Part shown: piece after piece, positions 9,774 to 19,808 of the stretch | How the letters are laid out: each line of letters opens with the position of its first letter | Position numbering within the stretch: the first letter of the stretch is position 1 | Assembly (NCBI RefSeq): GCF_018918075.1 | Contig: NZ_JAHLPW010000002.1 | Location: forward strand, 1-64,000 | From: Virgibacillus sp. MSJ-26 | Lineage (GTDB): Bacteria; Bacillota; Bacilli; Bacillales; Amphibacillaceae | Reading direction: 5' to 3' | Length of the DNA: 64,000 bases | Translations under genes and position numbers: made by a program | Notes under the pieces: generated by a model | Databases searched by the model: none | What the model saw: only the letters and a program-made list of their open reading frames with translations | Told to the model about the DNA's origin: nothing

Positions 9774-11435
9774 GTGAAAAAAAAGCTAAAATCTTTAATA
9801 TGTAAAATTAAAGGTAGAATCAATTTATTTATCCTAATGGTAAAAAAAGATGAAAGATACTATTTTTTAAAAGGGAAAAAATTATTAAGGGACGATAGTA
9901 ACAAGGCTAAAGATATGTTTAAAAAGGGATTAACCATTCACCCCAATAATCCTGAGATTAATAAAGAAATGGCATACTTAGAACAAAAAGATAAGAATTG
10001 GAATGCGGCTATATCTTATTTAGATAAATATATTAATAAAGAACAAAAAATTATTCCCCCTCAAATTTACTTTGACTTGGCTGATTGGTGTAAAAAAATT
10101 GGATTATTAAATAAAATGGACGAGGTTTTATTTAATGGTTTGCAATGTCATCCAAATAACAGAAGGATGTTTAGCAAATATGTTAATGTCGCTATATCAA
10201 AAAAAGATTGGCAAACAAGTATTAAGCGATTAGAGAGCTATAATTATAAATATAAAGATAGTTCTCCATATAAAGCGAGAATTAAATTATCTATGTTATA
10301 TAAAATTATAGGTGATCATGGTAAGTTTACTAATCAGTTCAATTTAACTTTGAATGAGTTTGGCGAAAAAGTTACAAACGATAAACTTGGTTATAGCAAG
10401 ATAATTATTTATGATAATGGGGAAAGTAGAATTGAGTATTACAAAAAATTCACCAAAACGAATCAACTTGTTATAACTTTTGATTCAATTAATATGGTAT
10501 GGAGCACTCAACCTTTCGCTTTTAAACTATTAAGTAGAAAGAATGTTGATATAATTGCTATAAGAAAAAGAAAGAAACAAACATATCAACAAGATTTATC
10601 TCAAAGTGACTTTATAGCGGCTGTTAAACCTATAACAAAAGGCTATGATGATATTGTTTCATACGGGTTTAGTCTAGGTGCATATTTAACCTTATATTTT
10701 GGCTCTCTTCTAAATAGTAGGATTTTATCTATATCACCAAGATTATCCATACATCCCATTTATGGAAGAAAAAAAGTTATTCAAAAGTATGAATTTAAAC
10801 ATAATCTTTCCTTTCCGAAAAACAAGGTTGTTTCGCCTATAATAGTGTATGATCCTAAAAATAAGCTAGACAATCGTTATGTTAATGAACATATTTTAAA
10901 GTCTTTTCCGAATTCAATTTTGGTTGAAGTACCTTATGGTGGACACGGGATGGCTCCGCATCTTTTGAAAATAGGCCAACTAAAAGAATTTGTGAATGAG
11001 GTTATCGATAATAAAGGGGTACCGAAATATAATAGTAGTAATAGAAGTAAATCAAATATTTATTATAGGCTGTTAGCTAGTACATGTTTTAAGAGAAATA
11101 AACCTATTTGGGCTTATAATTTAGTAGAAAAGTCTTTAGATTTATTACCAACCGATAAATTAGCTATTAAACTTAAAATAGACATATTAAAACATCTTGG
11201 GGAGTATGAGAAAGCAATATCTTTTGCTAAGGAAGCAGTTAAATTGGTACCAAAAAATTTAGATGTTAGAATTTATCTAATAGATCTTTCTAATGGGATT
11301 GGTAAGACAGAATTGGCTAAGTCTGAAATTAGTAAAGCCATTGCTGAATTTGGAAATAAAAAAAGTCTTGTAAGAAGATTAAAAAATACTAAAAAAAATA
11401 GCGGTGTAAAAGATGAAAAACTTAAACCAGTTTAA
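9774..11435 (+). CDS. TPR protein with embedded alpha/beta-hydrolase-like domain
   Basis: N-terminal TPR-like helices (about 30-110: KAKDMFKKGLTIHPNNPEI, NWNAAISYLDKYI), a central alpha/beta fold and C-terminal TPRs (about 430-545: PIWAYNLVEKSLDLLP, EYEKAISFAKEAVKLVP). The central part has a nucleophile-elbow motif GFSLGAY near 300 and a late GGHGMA near 390. This suggests a serine-hydrolase fold (esterase/acyltransferase-like), but the acid residue is not assigned. It lies between two glycerophosphotransferases, and its 3' end overlaps the next gene by 23 nt, so a role in WTA assembly or tailoring is inferred. GTG at 9774 is preferred (GGAAGTG 6-8 nt upstream, MKKK start); ATG at 9759 is also open. 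Confidence 0.65.
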   Translation: MKKKLKSLICKIKGRINLFILMVKKDERYYFLKGKKLLRDDSNKAKDMFKKGLTIHPNNPEINKEMAYLEQKDKNWNAAISYLDKYINKEQKIIPPQIYFDLADWCKKIGLLNKMDEVLFNGLQCHPNNRRMFSKYVNVAISKKDWQTSIKRLESYNYKYKDSSPYKARIKLSMLYKIIGDHGKFTNQFNLTLNEFGEKVTNDKLGYSKIIIYDNGESRIEYYKKFTKTNQLVITFDSINMVWSTQPFAFKLLSRKNVDIIAIRKRKKQTYQQDLSQSDFIAAVKPITKGYDDIVSYGFSLGAYLTLYFGSLLNSRILSISPRLSIHPIYGRKKVIQKYEFKHNLSFPKNKVVSPIIVYDPKNKLDNRYVNEHILKSFPNSILVEVPYGGHGMAPHLLKIGQLKEFVNEVIDNKGVPKYNSSNRSKSNIYYRLLASTCFKRNKPIWAYNLVEKSLDLLPTDKLAIKLKIDILKHLGEYEKAISFAKEAVKLVPKNLDVRIYLIDLSNGIGKTELAKSEISKAIAEFGNKKSLVRRLKNTKKNSGVKDEKLKPV

Positions 11436-12618
11436 AAAGGTCATACTTTTAATTAGAAGAAATCGGTATGTAAAAAAAAGTATAAAAAGTTTTTTTAAAA
11501 TAGCAAGTAGGTTACCAAAAAGGAAAAACACTATTGTTTTTGAAAGTTTTTCAGGAAAACAGTTTAGTGATAATCCAAAGGCACTTTACTTATATATTAA
11601 AGAAAACTATCCTCAATATAAGTTATACTGGAGCTTTGATAGAAAAGTAGCAAAGAACTTAAGACATAAAGATCTACATGCTTTATCACGTTTTGGGCTG
11701 AAATGGATTATGATAATGGCCCGAGCAGAGTATTGGATTACAAATAGTCGACTTCCCTTATGGATACCTAAACCAAGAGGCACAACTTATGTCCAAACTT
11801 GGCATGGGACACCATTAAAAAAACTGGCTGCGGATATGGACGAAGTCTATATGCCAGGAACAAATACTGAAAGATACAAAAGAAATTTTTTGAAAGAAGC
11901 AAATAAATGGGACTACTTAGTTTCAGCGAATGAGTATTCTACTACTATTTTTAAACGAGCTTTCCAATTTAAAGAAACGATTATTGAATCAGGGTATCCA
12001 AGAAATGATATTTTGATAAACTTTAATAATAATGAAAAAATCAGTGAGCTTAAAAGGAAAGCTAAGTTACCTTTGGATAAAAATGTGATTCTTTATGCAC
12101 CAACTTGGCGTGATAATCTATTTTACACAAGGGGAAGGTATAAGTTTAATCTAGAGTTAGACTTACAAAAGATGCAGGAAAACTTTGGGAAAGATTATAT
12201 TTTAATTTTAAGGTTGCACTATCTTGTCTCCGATAATCTTGACTTAACTGGGTTTGAAAATTTCGTTTATGATGTCTCTTCCTATGAAGATATTAACGAA
12301 TTGTACTTAATGTCTGATATGCTTATAACTGACTATTCTTCTGTTTTTTTTGATTATGCAAACTTAAAAAGACCAATGTTTTTTTATGTATACGATATTG
12401 ATGAGTATAGAGATAAACTTCGTGGGTTTTATTATGACTTTGAAAAGAAAGCGCCGGGTCCTTTAGTTAAGGAAACTGATGAGTTAATTAAAGAAATTAA
12501 AAAAGTAGAACAGAATAATAACAAACCCATGGTAAACGAAACATCATTTAGTAATAAGTTTTGTTACTTAGATGATGGCAGAGCAAGTGAGAGGGTTGTA
12601 AATGAAATCTTGAAATAG
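11413..12618 (+). CDS. CDP-glycerol glycerophosphotransferase family protein
   Basis: A single-domain, 401-residue relative of the C-terminal half of the enzyme at 6200. Motifs: FESFSGKQFSDNPKAL (about 43), QTWHGTPLKKL (about 127), SGYPRNDIL (about 192), YAPTWRDN, ITDYSSVFFDYA (about 304), and the tail RGFYYDFEKKAPGPL. It probably transfers glycerol-phosphate in WTA synthesis, as a primase (TagB/TarF-like) or second polymerase; the sequence does not separate these. It starts inside the preceding gene (23-nt overlap), so translational coupling is likely. A terminator follows. Confidence 0.85.
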   Translation: MKNLNQFKKVILLIRRNRYVKKSIKSFFKIASRLPKRKNTIVFESFSGKQFSDNPKALYLYIKENYPQYKLYWSFDRKVAKNLRHKDLHALSRFGLKWIMIMARAEYWITNSRLPLWIPKPRGTTYVQTWHGTPLKKLAADMDEVYMPGTNTERYKRNFLKEANKWDYLVSANEYSTTIFKRAFQFKETIIESGYPRNDILINFNNNEKISELKRKAKLPLDKNVILYAPTWRDNLFYTRGRYKFNLELDLQKMQENFGKDYILILRLHYLVSDNLDLTGFENFVYDVSSYEDINELYLMSDMLITDYSSVFFDYANLKRPMFFYVYDIDEYRDKLRGFYYDFEKKAPGPLVKETDELIKEIKKVEQNNNKPMVNETSFSNKFCYLDDGRASERVVNEILK

Positions 12619-12668
12619 ATAGTAGGTTAAGTATTATAATGATACAGACCTACTATTTATTGTTTTTT
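12619..12668 (+). terminator. Rho-independent terminator
   Basis: ATAGTAGGT (12619-12627) pairs with ACCTACTAT (12648-12656) across a 20-nt loop, followed by a T-rich run. It separates the polymerase genes from tagGH. Confidence 0.6.
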
Positions 12669-12752
12669 TAAGTTGAGACTTGTATAATTCAATACTGTAC
12701 ACTTAACTTTTTAATTAATGCTTAACTCAACGAGATTTGAGAGGATATATTT

Positions 12753-13574
12753 ATGAAATCAGCTATTACTGTTTTAAAAGAACAAATTGAACATTTTTAT
12801 TTGATCAGAAGATTATCTTTATATGAGTTAAAGAGTCATAATAGGAATAATTATTTAGGCATGGCTTGGGAAATTATTAATCCAATAATACAAATTTTAA
12901 TTTACTGGTTTGTATTCGGAACTATAAGAAAGAGAGCTCCAATCGAGATAGCCGGAATGGAAGTTCCATTTTTCACATGGTTACTGGCAGGCTTTTTCTT
13001 ATGGGTTTTTTGTTATCAATCGATTATACAAGGATCTAAGTCCATTTATTCGAGATTGCGAATGCTCTCAAAAATGAATTTTCCAATGAGCGTTATTCCT
13101 AACTATGTTATATTTTCAAAGTTCTATATCCATCTTATTATGTTGCTTATTTCCATCGTTATTTTTCAATTTAGTGGTTATTATGCCACAATTTATTATT
13201 GGCAATTTATTTACTTTATTATAGCGACTTTTTGTTTACTTTTTTCTATATCACTTATTACTTCCACGCTATCTACAATGATAAGAGATATCCATATGTT
13301 CCTAAATTCAACATTGAGAATGTTATTATATTTATCTGGGGTTTTATGGCCAATAACATTATTAGACGATTTTCCTAAACTTATGCAATTAATGAAGTTA
13401 AATCCCCTGTTTTATTTAATTCAAGGCTACCGTGCTGCCTTTTTTGGAACAGATTGGTATTTTATAACGCATTGGCAATATACATTATATTTTTGGGGAT
13501 TAGTCATTGTACTATTTATTATCGGTTCAGTACTGCACATTAAGTTTAGGAGACATTTCATTGATTACTTATAA
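12753..13574 (+). CDS. tagG: Teichoic acid ABC exporter, permease TagG
   Basis: A 273-residue ABC-2 type permease with six predicted membrane segments (for example about 35-60, 70-95, 118-140, 150-175, 183-205, 238-260) and the amphipathic N-terminal LYELKSHNRNNYLGMAWEIINP typical of polysaccharide/teichoic acid exporters. With TagH it would flip completed WTA-undecaprenyl diphosphate across the membrane. AGAGGA precedes the ATG, and tagH starts 15 nt after its end. Confidence 0.9.
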   Translation: MKSAITVLKEQIEHFYLIRRLSLYELKSHNRNNYLGMAWEIINPIIQILIYWFVFGTIRKRAPIEIAGMEVPFFTWLLAGFFLWVFCYQSIIQGSKSIYSRLRMLSKMNFPMSVIPNYVIFSKFYIHLIMLLISIVIFQFSGYYATIYYWQFIYFIIATFCLLFSISLITSTLSTMIRDIHMFLNSTLRMLLYLSGVLWPITLLDDFPKLMQLMKLNPLFYLIQGYRAAFFGTDWYFITHWQYTLYFWGLVIVLFIIGSVLHIKFRRHFIDYL

Positions 13575-13589
13575 AGGCTCGTGATTAAT

Positions 13590-14906
13590 ATGGGAAAAGC
13601 TATTGTGGTAACGAATGTAAGTAAAAAATATAAACTTTATAATGATACAAAAGAACGCCTGCTCGACTTAATTTCTCCAAAGAATTTTGGTGAAGACTTT
13701 TATGCTTTAAGGGATGTTGACTTTGAAGCGGAAAAGGGAGACATAGTTGGTTTTATTGGTATTAACGGATCTGGTAAATCCACTCTATCCAACATTATAG
13801 GAGGAATTGTTCCGCAAACATCGGGTACAGTTCAAGTGAATGGAGAGGCCTCTCTAATAGCGGTGTCAGCAGGATTAAAAGGGGACTTGACTGGTCGAGA
13901 CAATATTGAACTGAAGTGCTTAATGCTCGGATTTAACAAACACGAGATTAAAGAGATTGAGCCAAGTATCATAGAATTTTCTGAGTTAGGTGATTTTATT
14001 GATCAACCGGTAAAATCTTATTCAAGCGGTATGAAATCAAGATTAGGATTCTCGATATCAATTAATGTGAATCCTGAAATATTAATTATAGATGAGGCTT
14101 TATCGGTAGGCGACAAAGCCTTTGCGGAAAAAAGCTTGAGTAAAATGAAGGAATTTAAGAAACAAGGAAAAACAATGATTTTTGTTAGTCATTCTATTGG
14201 TCAAATGAAACAGTTTTGCGAAAAAATATTGTGGCTTGAGTTTGGACGTGTGAAAGAATATGGTAGTGTAAAAGATGTTTTGCCCAAATATGAAGAATTT
14301 CTTAAGAGATGGAAAAAAATGTCTAATGAGGAAAGGGAAAATTATAAGAATTTATCATTAAATCAAGAAGAACATGAACTAAAAAATTTAGTTGATATTG
14401 AATCCAGTCCAGAAAAGGTAGAAAGTGTTTACAAGGAGCAGGCTATTAGTCGAATGGGACATATAAGGACTAAGGGGACTTACATATATATGAGCCCCCG
14501 TGATCACAAAGATAAATTCTCATCTAAAAAATATAAACATAGTTCATATTATATAAAACGGCAAGCCTTTTACTACAATGAAAAATTTTATTTATTGAGT
14601 AATAAGCCTAGTGGAGTAGATGGAGTAGTTGGCTGGATGAAGGCTTCAGAAGTTTCCAGTCGTCTTCATATAATGATTGACAATGACCCGAAGACCTTTG
14701 TTCTTAAGGGTACTGGATTTGGTTATACTCGTCCTTGGGGTGGGAAAAAAAATTTTGTTTTCCCTGATTTAAAAAAATACAAAGATGTAGAATTTGAGGC
14801 AATTAGGACTGAAAAGACAGGGAAACATTATTGGTATCTTGGTAAATTAGACGGACAAGAAACATGGATTCATTATAAACACTTAAAGAGAATACATGAA
14901 AAATAA
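13590..14906 (+). CDS. tagH: Teichoic acid ABC exporter ATPase TagH with C-terminal GW module
   Basis: ATPase domain about 1-240: Walker A GINGSGKST, signature YSSGMKSRL, Walker B ILIIDEAL, H-loop VSHS. After a charged helical linker (about 240-285), residues 290-438 form a complete GW pair (GVVGWMKASEV, then TRPWGGKKNF and ETWIHYKHL), clearly related to the repeats of the amidase at 1491. Bacillus subtilis TagH also has a C-terminal extension, but with a membrane segment; none is evident here, so the GW pair would stay in the cytoplasm unless it is inserted differently. GTG at 13581 is an alternative start; ATG at 13590 fits family N-termini (MGKAIVVTNVSK). Confidence 0.88.
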   Translation: MGKAIVVTNVSKKYKLYNDTKERLLDLISPKNFGEDFYALRDVDFEAEKGDIVGFIGINGSGKSTLSNIIGGIVPQTSGTVQVNGEASLIAVSAGLKGDLTGRDNIELKCLMLGFNKHEIKEIEPSIIEFSELGDFIDQPVKSYSSGMKSRLGFSISINVNPEILIIDEALSVGDKAFAEKSLSKMKEFKKQGKTMIFVSHSIGQMKQFCEKILWLEFGRVKEYGSVKDVLPKYEEFLKRWKKMSNEERENYKNLSLNQEEHELKNLVDIESSPEKVESVYKEQAISRMGHIRTKGTYIYMSPRDHKDKFSSKKYKHSSYYIKRQAFYYNEKFYLLSNKPSGVDGVVGWMKASEVSSRLHIMIDNDPKTFVLKGTGFGYTRPWGGKKNFVFPDLKKYKDVEFEAIRTEKTGKHYWYLGKLDGQETWIHYKHLKRIHEK

Positions 14907-15192
14907 TAGCTAAAAGGTTCTATGTACACGAAATTATGAATGGTGATGTTATTGTAGTCGTTATATCCTTCCACTTTTAAATTTCGAGTATTTATCGGAA
15001 ACTTAAAAAGACCATGAACAAAATCTTTAAGTACCTAGTACAACAAAGTAGAGTGAAAATTATTAATGGATGAAATTAGAAAGTTAAATGGCGATCTAGA
15101 CGTTTCGATTAATTATTTGAATCAATTTCATAATTGCTTTCTTTAAAATTTCAAAGACCTACAGAATTTTAAATTGGTTTTAAAACTAATTC
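14907..15192. other. Gap between tagH and the transposase remnant
   Basis: AT-rich, with no gene or clear hairpin. The left end of the insertion element probably lies here, but its terminal inverted repeat could not be identified. Confidence 0.4.
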
Positions 15193-16523
15193 TCAAATCA
15201 AGTTAAATGTTATGCGGCTTGTTCTTAATAAAGGATTGATGCGATCAACAGCTAATTTTGAAGCATTATAAATAAGCGTTACGATATCAATATGAACTTT
15301 GGCACGTTTACCGGTTCGATAACGAACATTGTTAAGCTGAAAGAATTCTTTAAGATACCCATTGACTCGCTCAACAGCTGTACGGTGGTTGTGAATCTTT
15401 TGCCAAGCCTGCAATCCTCTCGCGGGCGCGGTATATCTTCTAAGGCTTTTCGTAATTTTCATTTTAAACATTTTTTGACAGAGGTCTTCATTCAATAAGG
15501 GACAGTCATGACATTCTTTTGGCCGGGTCTATTTCAATGTTATATATCGGGATCATAACTATCATATTGATAAGAATGTTCTCGAAAATAAGTCGGAGCA
15601 AAGTGTTTGTCAAAACTGACCGACTCGGGTTCATTCCGTTTATTATAAGCAATCACGGACTGGTGTTCCATGTGATGTACTTGTTTATAAATAGCTTCAA
15701 AATCATACCCTGCATCCATCGTCTGATATCGCAAATCGGGAAGGGATAAACGCTCATCAATACCCTTTAAGAGAGGGATGGCAGCTTTCCCATCATTTAG
15801 GTTCCCAGACGAAAAGAGAGAGTGTAAGATATATTGGCTTGAGGTTCCAACGGCTAAATGCCCTTTATTGCCATCGCTGTTTTTCTTCACGCCCCATTTC
15901 GGGTCTTGAGGAACTTCAGTGCGTAACTCGGATAACGATACGTCTAACTGAGCTTCAATTTTCTTTTCATAAATGGGCAGGTTAGCCTCTTTCACGGCTT
16001 GATCCTTTAGCCACTCGTCACGTTCTGCCTTTGACTTTCGTCCACGTTTTTTGGGTTCTGATTTAGGCTTTTCTTTCTTAGGCGGTGCCTGATCACGGGC
16101 TACAAAATGAGTCGCATCAATCGCGACGGTATCATCGATAATATACCCTTCCTCGATGCCTTGAAGGATAAGTTTTTCTTGAGTCTTTTCTAGGATGTTC
16201 GATCCACTTAAACTCGTTAGAAGCCTTGAATATGAGGCTTCAGACGGAATGTCATCTGAAACAAGAAGGCCACAATTTAGTTTGAACGCTATATCTTCAT
16301 TAAGACGTTTAATAAGGTCTTTGATGGTTGGAATGCGCTCTGCATATCGAATGAAGACGGAAATAATCATCGCCGCATAATTCAGTTCTGTAGGCGCGCC
16401 CAGTCGAGGTTTTTTACTAACTTCAGAATAAATAGCGTACATATCTATCGCTGAAATAATGGCATCATATATTTTTGGTAGGTTCCATGTCGTATAATGG
16501 TCATAGGGAGTACGCTCCTCCAT
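15193..16523 (-). pseudogene. Transposase, IS1182/IS4-like DDE type, broken
   Basis: The first 327 residues start at ATG 16523 and carry an N-terminal domain (TELNYAAMIISVFIRYAERIP), the DDE-type catalytic core (VAIDATHFVARD, then TMDAGYDFEAIY) and an Arg/Lys-rich insert. The frame stops at 15540. The missing middle continues in another frame with an in-frame TAG (PKECHDCPLL...LCQKM, a Cys motif usual in this family). The C-terminus (AVERVNGYLKEFFQLNNVRYR, containing the catalytic E) lies at 15495-15193. At least one frameshift and one stop are present, so the element is dead unless complemented. Confidence 0.8.
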
Positions 16524-17007
16524 TCTTTTTGGTTGTTTTGGTCAACTACCATTATACAAGATTTGGGAGGTACTATCTTTTTTATATTTTTAAACCCTTG
16601 CCACATAAGGACTAGGAATTATGAAATTCACTCATTTAATTACAGAAGTGTATTAATCTAAAAAGATACACGTTGTTTTCGTATAAAGGAACCAGTCTTT
16701 TAGATAAGAGACGGTTCTGTTTTTATCTTCAAAGTCTTATTAATGCTTCGCCCCACTTAGAAAGGTGTTATTTTAGATATTATCAAAATGTAAAATTTTT
16801 AATAATATAAAAGGCTAACAGTAAAAATGTTTACTCAACCATGGTCTAAAGGAGATGTGAAAAGGTGTGTTTTTGAACCTTCAAAATTTCATTGGCACTT
16901 TTCTCCTTAAACCTTTATAATAGATAGAGAATATATAAGTATACTAGAAATATAGAATATTATAGCTTATGCATACTATATGCTCCCAAAAAATCGAGGT
17001 GGGCTAG
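16524..17007. other. Gap before tagO
   Basis: No gene seen. A GAACC/GGTTC hairpin with a T-run at about 16688-16722 (GAACCAGTCTTTT...GACGGTTCTGTTTTT) looks like an orphan terminator. The region ends in the GAGGTGG ribosome site of tagO. Confidence 0.45.
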
Positions 17008-18063
17008 ATGATTAAGATAACGCTCTTAGCCTTTTTGAGTTTAATTATATCGTTGTTAATAACACCGATATTTATAAAGTATATTAAAAAATGGAATATT
17101 ACTGATAAGCCAAATCAACGTAAGGTACACAAAAATCCAATCCCCACATTGGGTGGATTGGCTATTTTTACGAGTTTTATGATAGGTTTGGTGATTTTAC
17201 GTCCGGAAAATACGTATCATCTGTTTATTGTTGGTGGTGCGGTTGTTATTTTGGTGATGGGAATTATTGATGACTTGTATGATTTATCTGCCAAACTGAA
17301 ATTTTTTATTCAGTTTGGAGTGGCAGCTGTCATCGTGCTATGGGGCGGACTCCAGGTTGAGTTTATTAATTTGCCATTTGGAGGACAAGTTGAATTCGGA
17401 ATATTGAGTTCCATTATTACAGTTTTCTGGATTGTTGGGGTTACCAATGCAATTAATTTTATTGATGGGCTTGATGGCTTAGCGGCAGGTGTGTCGTCGA
17501 TTGCGCTTTTCACAATCTCAGGTATGGCCGTTATTATGGGAAACGTTTATGTGTTTACAATGGCGATTTTGCTATTTTTCAGTACGGTTGGCTTTCTGCG
17601 TTATAATTTTCATCCTGCCAAGATATTTATGGGGGATACGGGTGCGCTGTTTTTAGGCTATATGATTGCCGTTTTATCCTTGCTTGGGTTTAAGAATGTC
17701 ACGGTGATCTCGTTTATTATCCCAATTTTTATTTTGGGTGTACCGATAGCGGATACATTGATTGCTATGGTGCGGAGGTTTATTAATAAACAGCCGATGA
17801 CGAGCCCGGATAGCTCGCACTTGCATCATCGACTCGTCAAGTCTGGATTTACGCATAGACAAACGGTTTTATTCATTTACTCGTTAAGCGCGATGTTTAG
17901 TTTAGCGGCGATTTTATTTTCAATGACAACGATGTGGGGCTCGGCATTAATCTTTAGTATTGCGATTTTAGTTCTACAAGTACTCATCGAAAGCTTAGGA
18001 CTGATTAATGAAAACTATAAACCGTTGACTAATTTCGTTAAAGCGATTCGGGAGAGATACTGA
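17008..18063 (+). CDS. tagO: Undecaprenyl-phosphate GlcNAc-1-phosphate transferase TagO
   Basis: A polytopic membrane enzyme (351 residues, about ten membrane segments) that makes the first lipid-linked intermediate of WTA and other wall glycopolymers from UDP-GlcNAc and undecaprenyl phosphate. Family motifs: DKPNQRKVHKNPIPTLGG near 32, the Asp-rich IIDDLYDLS near 88, NAINFIDGLDGLAAG near 147, GDTGALFLG near 210, and the cytoplasmic SSHLHHRL loop near 270. Usual length for TagO/MraY-like proteins. GAGGTGG upstream. A terminator follows at 18082. Confidence 0.92.
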   Translation: MIKITLLAFLSLIISLLITPIFIKYIKKWNITDKPNQRKVHKNPIPTLGGLAIFTSFMIGLVILRPENTYHLFIVGGAVVILVMGIIDDLYDLSAKLKFFIQFGVAAVIVLWGGLQVEFINLPFGGQVEFGILSSIITVFWIVGVTNAINFIDGLDGLAAGVSSIALFTISGMAVIMGNVYVFTMAILLFFSTVGFLRYNFHPAKIFMGDTGALFLGYMIAVLSLLGFKNVTVISFIIPIFILGVPIADTLIAMVRRFINKQPMTSPDSSHLHHRLVKSGFTHRQTVLFIYSLSAMFSLAAILFSMTTMWGSALIFSIAILVLQVLIESLGLINENYKPLTNFVKAIRERY

Positions 18064-18081
18064 CTAAGGAACGTTGAATTT

Positions 18082-18123
18082 AAACGGGATCCAGTTCTCA
18101 TAAGAGATTGGGTCCCGTTTTTT
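18082..18123 (+). terminator. tagO terminator
   Basis: AACGGGATCC pairs imperfectly with GGGTCCCGTT, followed by TTTTTT. Confidence 0.7.
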
Positions 18124-18162
18124 AATTTGTTGGGAAAACTTCTCTGTTGCGTAATATTCGTT

Positions 18163-18300
18163 CAGTCGGGCGACAACCCGCTCAGGTCGCGCGGTAACCC
18201 GTCCAGGTCGGGCGGTAACTCGCTTAGGTCGAGCGGGAACCCACTCAGGTCGCGCAGCATCCCGTCCAGGTCGCGCGGCCTCACCCATAGGTCGGAGGAG
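18163..18300. repeat. GC-rich 21-bp tandem repeats, about six units
   Basis: Successive 21-nt units of the form TCAGGTCGCGCGGTAACCCG with drift at the edges. They lie in a non-coding gap between the tagO terminator and an LCP gene. GC content is far above the surroundings. The open frames on both strands here result from a stop-free period divisible by three, not from a gene. Confidence 0.8.
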
Positions 18301-18337
18301 AACACTACCAAATTGTGCGGTAGTAATATGTTTACTC

Positions 18338-18373
18338 AAAAAAAGAGCTGACTTTTAAAGTCAGCTCTTTTTT
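18338..18373. terminator. Bidirectional terminator
   Basis: AAAAAAGAGCTGACTTT pairs perfectly with AAAGTCAGCTCTTTTTT around a short loop. It ends the LCP gene on the minus strand and protects from readthrough on the plus strand. Confidence 0.85.
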
Positions 18374-19415
18374 AATATCCGCTTGCTCTGTCTACAGAGT
18401 TTTCTTGTTCGTTGTTATCGGTTAATGTTGTGGACCGATAATCAAGATGTTCTTGGAGTGTTTTTTTAGTATCTTCTAAAGCCAATTCGTCAATTTGCCA
18501 GTAATATGTGGAACCTGGTTGGTAGTCATTACCTTCTAATGTTAATGTATTGATGTCCAAGTTTCCTTTTGTACCATAAGAAACAAAACTTTTCACTTCG
18601 CTTGGTGACATGTTTGTTGACATATTGCTTCCAACAGCCCGAATAATATCATCAAACTTCAGAATTGAACTTAGTGAAGTTGATTTATCCATAATGGCTT
18701 TAATAATTTCTTGTTGTCTTTTGCCGCGCTCAACATCATTATCCTTTTTACGTGTTCTGGCAAGAGCTAACGCTTCTTCACCGTCAAGCTTTTGTTCTCC
18801 TGCTAATAAATGGATGGCATTGGCTTTGTCTTTAGAGTCTTGTTCTTGAAATTCATAAGGAACGTCAAAATCAATTCCGTCTATCGCGTCAACGACATCA
18901 ATAAAGGCCTCAAAGTTGACTTTCACATAATAATCGATTGGAATATCTAATAAATTTTCAACGGTTTCTCTTGCTGCATCTGTACCGCCATAAGCATGTG
19001 CGTGGTTGATTTTTGATTCACGTCCAACTTCGGGAATATAAACATACGAATCACGCGGTATGCTTAGCAGATTAACTGAATTATCTTCCTTGTTTAATGT
19101 GGCCACCATCATGGTATCTGTCCGTGAAGTGTCAGCGTTCTCTCTTTTTTCACTGGAATCAACACCCATAATTAGGACGGACACATTATCAAACTTCGGG
19201 TCAACAATTTTTTCGCGAAGATCTGACTTTTCTTTACCACTATCATCGTAAGCGTCAGAAAGTACCGAATCAGCCTGCATGTAAAGATAGGCCGCATAAC
19301 CGAGGGCTGATAAAAAGACGACTAAAGGTATTAGCACAAAGAAAACTCTTTTCCTTAACTTTCGTTTCTTTTTATGTTGCACCACCCTAGAATTTGGTGT
19401 TTTATATTTTGACAT
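18372..19415 (-). CDS. LytR-CpsA-Psr (LCP) family glycopolymer ligase
   Basis: A membrane-anchored enzyme, 347 residues: basic N-terminus, one membrane segment (about 22-45), then an extracellular LCP domain (about 85-250). Characteristic motifs: NVSVLIMGVDS, TSRTDTMMVATLN, LLSIPRDSYVYIP, INHAHAYGG, and LARTRKKDNDVERGKRQQEII with the conserved Arg residues. LCP proteins move WTA from the lipid carrier to peptidoglycan. Paralogous to 20626, with tagA in between on the other strand, which supports a WTA role (TagT/U/V-like). AAGGGG upstream of the ATG. Confidence 0.9.
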   Translation of the reverse strand: MSKYKTPNSRVVQHKKKRKLRKRVFFVLIPLVVFLSALGYAAYLYMQADSVLSDAYDDSGKEKSDLREKIVDPKFDNVSVLIMGVDSSEKRENADTSRTDTMMVATLNKEDNSVNLLSIPRDSYVYIPEVGRESKINHAHAYGGTDAARETVENLLDIPIDYYVKVNFEAFIDVVDAIDGIDFDVPYEFQEQDSKDKANAIHLLAGEQKLDGEEALALARTRKKDNDVERGKRQQEIIKAIMDKSTSLSSILKFDDIIRAVGSNMSTNMSPSEVKSFVSYGTKGNLDINTLTLEGNDYQPGSTYYWQIDELALEDTKKTLQEHLDYRSTTLTDNNEQENSVDRASGY

Positions 19416-19808
19416 ATTAAACTTCCCCTTTATTTAAAAGTCTCCGTTATTTATATTAAATGGGGAAACGACAGACCTCACCATTGTGACTAATGATTAA
19501 ATCATTTCTCGTATTCCCATAAATCACTAAAAATGATAGCACTCTTAATTATTAAATGATATCATAATTTTGTATATGACATTTTTCAGTAAATAATAAA
19601 CCAATATTAATTCTACTATGAATTAGGCGATTAGTAAATCACATTTTGATTACAATTTGAACACAAAGAATCATTAACTTACTAAATGTTATCTTTATTA
19701 TATAGTACAATAGACATAATGAAAAGTATAAATTCGACAACATATCACATTGTTTTTAAATGGTAAATTTAATTTATTTTGACAGTTTAGTGAGAGAGGT
19801 TTCAAATC
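19416..19808. other. Divergent promoter region, LCP and tagA
   Basis: 393 bp, AT-rich, between start codons facing away from each other. GAGAGG before tagA and AAGGGG before the LCP gene are the visible ribosome sites. No clear operator was found. Confidence 0.45.

Noticed and set aside
18064..18339. Minus-strand frame rich in ARPGRVTARPERV
   Set aside because: Same 21-bp repeat effect, spanning two terminators.
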